This document shows, one piece after another, positions 55,009 through 64,000 of a DNA stretch of 64,000 nt (positions are counted from its first letter, which is position 1; each line of letters starts with the position of its first letter). The notes below the pieces were generated by a model. The model was not told where the DNA came from. It saw only the letters and a program-made list of their open reading frames with translations, and did no database searches. The translations under genes were made by a program, and so were the position numbers. The stretch is from Bradyrhizobium australiense (lineage in GTDB: Bacteria > Pseudomonadota > Alphaproteobacteria > Rhizobiales > Xanthobacteraceae): positions 434,001-498,000 of the forward strand of contig NZ_JAAVLX010000003.1 in the NCBI RefSeq assembly GCF_013114825.1, read 5' to 3'.

Positions 55009-56727
55009 TTAGTTCTTTGGTGATGCTTGCCAAGCCCCTAGTAACTCCTTCGCTTTTATCGAATGCGAACCGAGTTCTGCTGCAGTGGCCAATTGCTTAA
55101 GGCGTTCGAGCACCTTGTCAGGATCAGTAAGAACACGAACGTATTGCTCGTATAGTGGATAATGAACGCCGCGGTCAGAGCTGTTTGCCCAACCTCGAAG
55201 TGCTTCGAGTGCCCACAGAAATCTCCCGTCCTTAATCGTTGCTTCCGAAAATCGCCTCCTAACATCATCAGCATCGCCCAACTGTACCCAACAAAAAAGT
55301 ACGTCCGTCGGACTCGGAAGAGCGAAGATCTTCCGCATTCCGAGAGACTCAAAGCGCTTGATGATTGTGCTGAGACATTCGTCGAATTCCTCTCGATCAA
55401 GCCAAGCATTTTGCGGGTAAGATCGATGCCCCTCTGGCAAGCCTAATGCAAATCCCTGGTCGCGCATAACGAACGCGAGCCAGTTGATGCTCTTTCCTTC
55501 GCGCACGGCAGCGAGAAAATTCCCTGGAGAGTTCTTGCGTAAGAGAAGCCGAGTTCGATCCCAAGTCTCACTGTGCCCAAGTACGGCTATTTGATCAGTG
55601 CGTCGCGCAAAATCATCCATAGTTTCGGCGAAGGCTGCTAGCATTCCTGAACGCGCGGTCGGTCCTTCGATGTCTGCCGGCCCATCAACGAGACGATCAA
55701 GCAAGAAGTCCAGGAAATGACCTTTACGCTCATGAGCGCGCTCGAAGAGCGATATCAGGATTTCAACCGCCTTCGCGGGGTCGTCTTCGACCGCGCTTCT
55801 GAACGCTGAGATGTCAGCATCGCGGACTGCATAGGAAGGCATGTCGAATGCGAAATAGCCCCTCCAATGGCTCGGGCTGCCCAACCGTTTGCCGTGCTCA
55901 AAGACTTCTAGTTCGCCTCGCTCAAACTTAAAGACTTGAGGACCCTTATCGGAGGACAATGATAGCGAGTTGAGGCCCGGCAATATTCGATCAAGCCCGG
56001 ACATATAGGCCTCCTCGCTCCAACCGCGATTTTTTAGTAGGTCAAGGAGCTTTTGAGCCGCCGCCGCCCGTTCAGTGTCGTTGACACTTCCGCGATCACG
56101 ATAGCTTCCAACATTCTGCAGATAGTCGCGTGTCCAAGAGTAGAGTTCAGGCCACTTTGTTTTCAGGAGCTGAAGCCAAACGAAGTCGAAGAAATCGAGT
56201 TCGCCAGGAACATAAGGCCAAGCAAGCTCTATCGATTGATGCAATCGAACAACGTCCCGTGGTGTGTTCAATAGTAGTCCGCACCATCGATCGAACAATG
56301 ATTCTCGTCTGAATTGGACTTCGTGATCTTTGGCGCCACCTTCCATCTGAAAAGGAAAGGACTTCTTCAAAAGCCTCTGGAAATACCTCCGCAAAGCAAA
56401 TGGCTCTTGGGGAGGAACGTGGACGATGTCTTGGAAGATTTTATCGATGTATAGGCGACCATCCTGTATTCCAAGCCCGTGGTTGACCTGCTGAGACAAG
56501 ACGTTCGCATCAAAGCAAAAGACATACGTAACAAATGGGAAGTCCGCAACTTTTCTGGCTAGCCGAAGAAGTTCTAACGCTTCGTACGCTTCTAGGCGGT
56601 CAGTATCATCGATGATAACTGTGAAACGAACGTTTGGAAGCAGCTTGCCGACAGCATTCAGCCCCGCCACGATTTCCGCCTTCAGTTGATCAAGAGAAGG
56701 AGCCTCCCGAAAAGCTTGGCAAATCCG
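55009..56727 (-). pseudogene. KAP P-loop NTPase, C-terminal part (frame interrupted)
   Basis: Reading on from about residue 190, this frame holds the KAP Walker B VRFTVIIDDTDRLEAYEALELLRLARKVADFPFVTYVFCFDANVLSQQV and HVPPQEPFALRRYFQRLL. A long helical C-terminal part of about 450 residues follows. An AUG/GUG-led frame begins at GTG 56670 (553 residues), preceded by AAGGCGG. But the open frame runs upstream to a TAG at 56728-56730 and continues the KAP fold, so a single-base change between 56685 and 56727 seems likely. Base composition is lower in GC than the neighbours. Confidence 0.65.
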
Positions 56728-57251
56728 CTAGCAGTCTTGAGGCCCGTCGCAGCTAGAGCAGTTGCGCCTGTCGGATCGACAGCAACCGCGCTACCAACAG
56801 GAACGGCCAGGGCGCTCATGTATTCGCCGTATCGTCGCATTCTCGTAGATAGTCGCCTGGCGGCTCTTCCAAGCAGCCATCTGGAGGGATGCCAGTAGCT
56901 TCGCCGTCGTTGAACGACTTCTATTTGTTGCGCCAATTGGCCGAAGAATGCTGCGATAAGTGCGTTCTTCTCGCCAATCAGCCAAGGTTCGAATCGAATG
57001 ACGACGTGTTCGTCATATTGGGTGAGTTGCTCCGCAACAAAATTGGCTAGCGTTGATTTCCCGCTTCCCCAAGTACCCTCCAATCCTAAAACGTATCCAT
57101 CGGCCGATATCCGTGTTGCGAGAATTTGAGATAGGCTGCGCGAAATCTCAGCAAGGCCAAACTCGTCATCCTTTATCGCCTTCAGGGGAGCGTCACCCTT
57201 CAGCTTTTTCTCGTCCGTCACGCCCAAGTCAACGCTGCTCGTTTCTGCCAT
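56682..57251 (-). CDS. KAP P-loop NTPase, N-terminal part
   Basis: The 189-residue frame has Walker A LGLEGTWGSGKSTLANF (about 55-71), VVIRFEPWLIGEKNALIAAFFGQLAQQI and a weak hydrophobic part (about 145-175), where KAP proteins often have membrane helices. It ends FAKLFGRLLLLIN, where the other frame would continue with a REAPSLDQLKAEI type KAP sequence. It may be half of one broken gene or one of two coupled proteins. KAP NTPases occur in some antiviral systems, for example QatA of QatABCD, but none of those partners is seen here. Confidence 0.72.
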   Translation of the reverse strand: MAETSSVDLGVTDEKKLKGDAPLKAIKDDEFGLAEISRSLSQILATRISADGYVLGLEGTWGSGKSTLANFVAEQLTQYDEHVVIRFEPWLIGEKNALIAAFFGQLAQQIEVVQRRRSYWHPSRWLLGRAARRLSTRMRRYGEYMSALAVPVGSAVAVDPTGATALAATGLKTASGFAKLFGRLLLLIN

Positions 57252-57342
57252 AGGTCATGCCATGCGCAATAGAGGGGTCTCAATCTTACATAGAAGATCG
57301 ATCGGCGTCCTCGTACGGTTGTATGAGCTTGAGAAACAAAAA

Positions 57343-57366
57343 CGGCCGGGTCTTCCGACCCGGCCG
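57343..57366 (-). terminator. Rho-independent terminator of rpmB
   Basis: On the minus strand a ten-pair stem CGGCCGGGTC with loop GGAA and GACCCGGCCG is followed by TTTTTG-type U-rich tail, 35 bases after the rpmB stop. The inverted arms lie at 57343-57352 and 57357-57366. Confidence 0.88.
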
Positions 57367-57401
57367 CTCCAAACTTCGATCCGCCGATTGTAACTTAAAT
57401 C

Positions 57402-57710
57402 TCAGCTCGCCTTCTTCACGAACGCGGGCTTGCCGACCTTCTTCTCGATCGCGCGCTTCAGTTCGAGCGCGCGGGGGGAGAGGACGTCGGCCTTGGCCTT
57501 GAGGAGGTAGGCGTCGAGGCCGCCATTGTGGTCGACGCTCTTGAGCGCATTGGTCGAGACGCGCAGGCGCACGTTGCGGCCGAGCGCGTCCGAGATGAAG
57601 GTGACGTTGGCCAGGTTCGGCAGGAAGCGCCGCTTGGTCTTGATGTTGGAGTGGCTCACCTTGTGGCCCACCTGGGGGCCCTTGGCCGTCAGTTCGCAGC
57701 GCCGGGACAT
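57402..57710 (-). CDS. rpmB: 50S ribosomal protein L28
   Basis: The 102-residue protein begins [38 protein letters not shown], standard for L28. [28 protein letters not shown] follows, and it ends with the [10 protein letters not shown] alphaproteobacterial tail. The start at 57710 matches the family. Its terminator at 57343 is strong. It lies divergent from the DUF3108 gene and downstream of the KAP insert. Confidence 0.97.
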   Translation of the reverse strand: MSRRCELTAKGPQVGHKVSHSNIKTKRRFLPNLANVTFISDALGRNVRLRVSTNALKSVDHNGGLDAYLLKAKADVLSPRALELKRAIEKKVGKPAFVKKAS

Positions 57711-58047
57711 CTTGCAAAATCCTCTTCCATCCCCGACAGGGCCAAGCCGCTTCTCGCGGGCGCCGCGGGGGTCCAAAATCGCGTCCATTTCCAGGAACCG
57801 CGGACGTATAGGGGGAGACGGCCACGCGGTCAAGGTTCTTGCGCTGGCCGCGACCGCTGAATTAGCGGGTTTGTAAGGGGTTCCAGCCACTTAAGCCATC
57901 ATATAAAGGGCGCAATCCGCGCCGACATCATGGGTTTAGCACAAAACGACCTTGGCCCTCCCGCGAGCGGCGGGCGGCGATGAAAGGTCCATCAAAAGGC
58001 GTGGTTTCGCGAAAAACACGCGTTGTTTGCCGGATATTTCTGCCTAA
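57711..58047. promoter_or_regulatory. rpmB-DUF3108 divergent region (337 bases)
   Basis: No gene is seen. The rpmB side must hold a strong promoter, but I cannot name clear boxes. The DUF3108 start at 58048 has no good Shine-Dalgarno. Confidence 0.35.
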
Positions 58048-58953
58048 ATGAACATCAGCTCGCGCCGTTCCCGGGATTTTTCATTCGTGACCGCCAGATG
58101 CGCCGTTTCGCGCCAACCCCTCTCCGCAAGCCTCGGCCTCGTCGTCGGCCTGTGTGCCGCCGCGTTTGCATCGCTCGCGCCACAGCCGGCTGCCGCGCAA
58201 GGGCGGCTGGATGCGCATTATGAGGCGACGCTGGCGGGCATCCCCGTCGGCAAGGGAAGCTGGACCATCGAAATCGGCGATGATGCGTTTTCGGCCTCCG
58301 CGCAAGGCGGCACGGCCGGGCTGCTCAAGGCGTTTTCCGGCGGCACCGGTTCCGGCGCCAGCCAAGGCCGCATCGTGAACGGCGCGCTGGTCGCGAACGC
58401 CTATACCGCGACCACCACCACGCAGAAGAAATCCGAAACCATCCGCCTCGTGCTGGCAGGCGGCAACGTGAAGGACTTTTCGATCGACCCGACGCCGCCG
58501 GTCGATCCGGACCGTATCGTCGTTACCGAGGCGCACCGGAAAAACGTGCTCGATCCCATGACCGGCTCGATGCTGCGCGTGCCTGGTAATGGCGAGGTGC
58601 TGGCGCCGGATTCCTGCCGCACCGGCGCGGGGATCTTTGACGGACGCCTGCGCTACGACCTCAAGCTCGACTACAAGCGCATGGAAACGGTGAAGGCCGA
58701 AAAGGGCTATCACGGGCCGGCGCTGGTCTGCGCGATCTACTTTACGCCGGTTGCCGGCTACATTCCCGATCGCCCCGTCATCAAATATCTCGCCGGCGAA
58801 CGGCGGATCGAAATCACGTTTGTGCCGATCGCCGGCACGCGCGTCCTGGTTCCCTTCCGCATGACGATCCCGACGCCGTTTGGCCTGGCGATGCTGGAAG
58901 CGACGTCTTTCGTGACGTCAGCGATGCCGCCACGGGTGGCGAAGACGAATTGA
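58048..58953 (+). CDS. DUF3108 domain-containing exported protein
   Basis: The 301-residue product has a signal peptide (about residues 22-50, SLGLVVGLCAAAFASLAPQPAAAQ). The mature protein, about 250 residues, starts GRLDAHYEATLAGIPVGKGSWTIEI and has MTGSMLRV, CRTGAGIFDGRLRYDLKLDYKRMETV and VCAIYFTPVAGY, as in DUF3108 proteins. The function is unknown. The family is often next to rpmB in rhizobia. The first 20 residues are not signal-like, so an internal start at 58099 (MRRFAP... in another frame) is not usable. Confidence 0.85.
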   Translation: MNISSRRSRDFSFVTARCAVSRQPLSASLGLVVGLCAAAFASLAPQPAAAQGRLDAHYEATLAGIPVGKGSWTIEIGDDAFSASAQGGTAGLLKAFSGGTGSGASQGRIVNGALVANAYTATTTTQKKSETIRLVLAGGNVKDFSIDPTPPVDPDRIVVTEAHRKNVLDPMTGSMLRVPGNGEVLAPDSCRTGAGIFDGRLRYDLKLDYKRMETVKAEKGYHGPALVCAIYFTPVAGYIPDRPVIKYLAGERRIEITFVPIAGTRVLVPFRMTIPTPFGLAMLEATSFVTSAMPPRVAKTN

Positions 58954-58966
58954 GCTCATAGTTTGC

Positions 58967-59089
58967 CGTCGTCCCTGCGAACGCAGGGACCCATAACCAC
59001 AGGCGATCATTGTTGCGGGCGCTCGTAATTCCCATCGCCCGTAATTGTACGGCCGCGGCGTATGGGTCCCTGCGTCGCAGGGACGACGG
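58967..59089. repeat. Repeat family A, copy A7
   Basis: The left hairpin GTCCCTGCGAACGCAGGGAC and the right, slightly shorter GTCCCTGCGTCGCAGGGAC, lie in inverted orientation around a variable centre. It lies just after the DUF3108 stop. Confidence 0.9.
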
Positions 59090-59349
59090 GGAAGCTGAAT
59101 CCACCTTGACTCTTCCCCACTTCTGATTCGACTCCGCTGCCTCGATCTTTTTAAGAAATCAGTCCCAAAACCGTCGCTTGTGGAGCCGCTGTAAACTTGA
59201 TCTAGTGCCACCCCGAGCGCTTCAGCGCGAGATGTTGCGGTGAACGTATCGGGTCTCGGTAGGAGTCAGCGATTCGGACGCGATTCGTTCCAGACTCGTT
59301 CCAGAGCTTAAGCCGCGACAGCATCACCGTCGCAAAGTGAAACAGTTTC

Positions 59350-59432
59350 CGTCATTGCGAGCGAAGCGAAGCAATCCATCGGGCCGCAAAGAAAGAATGG
59401 ATTGCGTCGTCGCGTTGCTCCTCGCAATGACG
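59350..59432. repeat. Repeat family B, copy B5
   Basis: CGTCATTGCGAGCGAAGCGA on the left and GCTCCTCGCAATGACG on the right form the usual ends. It adds non-native residues to the frame upstream of the helicase. Confidence 0.85.
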
Positions 59433-59470
59433 ATGGAAGCGCCGGAATTTTAAAGAAACACCTGCACAGA

Positions 59471-62893
<3,423 letters not shown>

Positions 62894-62905
62894 TCGAGCA
62901 AATAT

Positions 62906-63175
62906 TTGGAGCGGCAGCGTCTCGACAAATGGCTGTGGCATGCGCGGGTGGTGAAGGCCCGCACCTCGGCTGCCGCCCTCGTCGAGGCCGGTCATGTCCG
63001 CATCAACGGCGTGCGCGAAATGGCGCCGGGACATTCGGTGAAGGTCGGCGACGTCTTGACGATCGGGCTCGATCGCACCGTACGCATCCTCAAAGTCGTG
63101 GGTTTTTCCGAGCGGCGCGGGGATGCTGCGGCCGCGCGCGTGCTCTACGACGATTTGCAGATTGGCAAACAATAA
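62906..63175 (+). CDS. S4-domain RNA-binding protein (HslR-like)
   Basis: The 89-residue protein has the S4 fold signature RLDKWLWHARVVKARTSAAALVEAGHVRINGVREMAPGHSVKVGDVLTI. It is like E. coli HslR (Hsp15), which binds stalled 50S subunits carrying peptidyl-tRNA. The start is a TTG at 62906, the only family-like choice. It lies 12 bases from the helicase stop, so it is probably cotranscribed. Function here is inferred from family and neighbour. Confidence 0.92.
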   Translation: MERQRLDKWLWHARVVKARTSAAALVEAGHVRINGVREMAPGHSVKVGDVLTIGLDRTVRILKVVGFSERRGDAAAARVLYDDLQIGKQ

Positions 63176-63299
63176 CTATCTGCGCAGGGCACGCAGGGAC
63201 GCCTGAAAAACGGCCGCTAAGGGCCCGCTGCTTCCCTTGCAGCAGCGCACCGCATGCGCTACGCAAACCCCGGAAAACTGATCCGTTTCGGAGCGTTGG

Positions 63300-63638
63300 A
63301 TGACTTACGTCGTCACTGAAGCCTGCATCAAGTGCAAGTATACCGACTGCGTTGAGGTCTGCCCCGTAGACTGCTTCTACGAGGGCGAGAACATGCTGGT
63401 CATCCATCCCGACGAATGCATCGACTGTGGCGTCTGCGAACCCGAGTGTCCTGCGGATGCCATCAAGCCCGACACCGAGCCCGGCCTGGAGAAGTGGCTC
63501 GAGGTCAACACCGAATACGCCAAGAGTTGGCCCAACATCACCCAGAAGAAGGATGCCCCGCCGGACGCGAAAGAATTCGAAGGTGTCGAGGGCAAGTTCG
63601 AGAAATATTTTTCCAAGGAGCCCGGTAGCGGCGATTAA
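63300..63638 (+). CDS. fdxA: Seven-iron ferredoxin (FdxA family)
   Basis: The 112-residue product starts [55 protein letters not shown]. The cysteines fit one 3Fe-4S and one 4Fe-4S cluster, as in Azotobacter FdI-type proteins. It should be an electron carrier. The tail [16 protein letters not shown] and [12 protein letters not shown] is typical of the alphaproteobacterial form. It lies between the S4 gene and the CarD-like gene. Confidence 0.96.
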   Translation: MTYVVTEACIKCKYTDCVEVCPVDCFYEGENMLVIHPDECIDCGVCEPECPADAIKPDTEPGLEKWLEVNTEYAKSWPNITQKKDAPPDAKEFEGVEGKFEKYFSKEPGSGD

Positions 63639-63899
63639 GCCTGTGGATAAATTGAGGGCTGTGAGCCTGATTTTGGCCCCAATCTGAACCGAACGCGCTT
63701 GTCGGATTTAACCCTGTTAGCGGACTTATGCCGGAAACCGCCCCGTAAGGGCCCGGAACCCGGCGTAAATCATTGATTTTTGCGGAAAATGTGCTATATT
63801 GAGCACATTACAAGCCGATCCCGGCCATGCGTATCCTGTGGCCCCGGTGGGTTTCTGTAAAAACATCGAACAGGGGCGTGGCAGTTCCGCGCGCAGGCT
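63639..63899. promoter_or_regulatory. fdxA to CarD-like intergenic region
   Basis: A promoter candidate has TTGATT at 63773-63778, 16 bases, then TATATT at 63795-63800. A perfect inverted repeat AATGTGCT-N6-AGCACATT (63788-63809) overlaps the -10 box. About 100 bases separate it from the next start. Confidence 0.6.
63788..63809. promoter_or_regulatory. Inverted repeat over -10 box (candidate operator)
   Basis: Eight-base arms AATGTGCT and AGCACATT, with ATATTG between, enclose the putative -10 of the CarD-like gene. The symmetry is perfect. Which regulator binds is unknown. Confidence 0.55.
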
Positions 63900-64000
63900 G
63901 TGTCACAGAAAACGCGTAAAAAGAGTGCTTCCAAGACGACGAAAAAAGCCGCTCCGGCCAGCCGCAGCGCAACCAAAGGCCGTGCCAAGGCGCCCGTAAA
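63900..64000 (+). CDS. Start of a CarD-like transcriptional regulator (cut by window)
   Basis: Only the first 33 residues are in the window: VSQKTRKKSASKTTKK followed by an Ala/Ser/Arg/Lys-rich stretch, from a GTG start at 63900. This Lys/Ala-rich head precedes the CarD domain in alphaproteobacterial proteins that follow fdxA. The body is outside the window, so the call rests on position and composition. CarD-like proteins bind RNA polymerase and stabilise open complexes. Confidence 0.5.
   Translation, partial: MSQKTRKKSASKTTKKAAPASRSATKGRAKAPV

Larger units (their letters stand above)
58954..59470. other. 517-base gap with repeats A7 and B5
   Basis: No convincing gene is seen. Repeats A7 (58967-59089) and B5 (59350-59432) flank a stretch of mixed composition with no recognised motif. 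Confidence 0.5.

Noticed and set aside
56685-56727. Firm claim of programmed frameshift in the KAP gene
   Set aside because: A TTTTC run is present, but no strong slippery heptamer or stimulatory structure is clear; mutation or assembly error is at least as likely.
59090-59349. Gene fragment between repeats A7 and B5
   Set aside because: Short frames on the minus strand (for example one with a Lys-Lys-Ile-Glu-Ala-Ala-Glu segment) are closed by stops and match nothing I know.

Overview
The window looks like chromosomal DNA from a Bradyrhizobium-type alphaproteobacterium (Rhizobiales). The evidence is high GC, a phaR/phaA/phaB block, DUF4167 and DUF2336 proteins, the order lysC-ptsP-prfA-prmC-DUF4167, cobS/cobT, a Suv3-like helicase followed by S4, ferredoxin and CarD-like genes, and many short palindromic repeats of the kind common in Bradyrhizobium genomes. 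I could not run a search, so the genus is an inference from gene content and style. I saw no rRNA, tRNA, CRISPR array, prophage or intact insertion sequence.

Layout. 1-5.2 kb: isoprenoid synthesis (ispA, cut by the edge), cell-wall transglycosylase mtgA, ribosomal protein L32, two uncharacterised proteins and a GGDEF-EAL protein with a degenerate GGDEF site. 5.4-8.4 kb: polyhydroxybutyrate genes, with phaR divergent from phaA and phaB. 8.5-11.5 kb: a DMT exporter, a DUF985 cupin coupled to gloB, and a methyltransferase. 11.7-18.9 kb: a minus-strand housekeeping run, lysC, ptsP, prfA, prmC, DUF4167. 19.1-25 kb: a PH-domain protein, ubiG, a second DMT exporter, then comF-grxC-nitrilase-DUF1178 with ATGA overlaps, and an NDUFAF5/BioC-like methyltransferase. 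25.2-31.2 kb: mutT, argJ and a parvulin foldase, divergent from secA. 31.8-39.4 kb: an L,D-transpeptidase lipoprotein, accA, xerD, a 48-residue membrane protein, aroK-aroB and a CNNM/CBS protein. 39.5-47.7 kb: an exported protein, bolA, a J-domain protein, a divergent pair of citrate synthase-type genes (one with an N-terminal DNA-binding domain), DedA, and the cobaltochelatase subunits cobS and cobT. 47.7-51.4 kb: a Tat-exported phytase-esterase-like protein and two flavin oxidoreductases. 51.6-57.3 kb: the most accessory-looking part, with DUF2336, a DUF2235 hydrolase, an orphan antitoxin-like HTH protein and an AT-richer, split KAP P-loop NTPase. 57.4-64 kb: rpmB, DUF3108, the Suv3-like helicase, S4 protein, 7Fe ferredoxin and the start of a CarD-like regulator.

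How the genes relate. PhaA and PhaB make (R)-3-hydroxybutyryl-CoA and PhaR senses the polymer. PrmC methylates the release factor encoded beside it. AroK and AroB feed chorismate synthesis. CobS and CobT work with a CobN encoded elsewhere. The parvulin acts on proteins that SecA exports.

Most worth a second look: (i) the divergent citrate synthase pair whose 72-bp intergenic region holds three dyads, beside a synthase fused to a MerR-like HTH; (ii) the split, atypical-composition KAP NTPase next to an orphan antitoxin and a possible toxin-tail remnant; (iii) REPIN-like doublets, including ones sitting inside the prfA-prmC and cobS-cobT gene pairs; (iv) a perfect inverted repeat over the putative promoter of the CarD-like gene; (v) hairpins at the accA and xerD starts and a possible structured RNA at about 12.8 kb.
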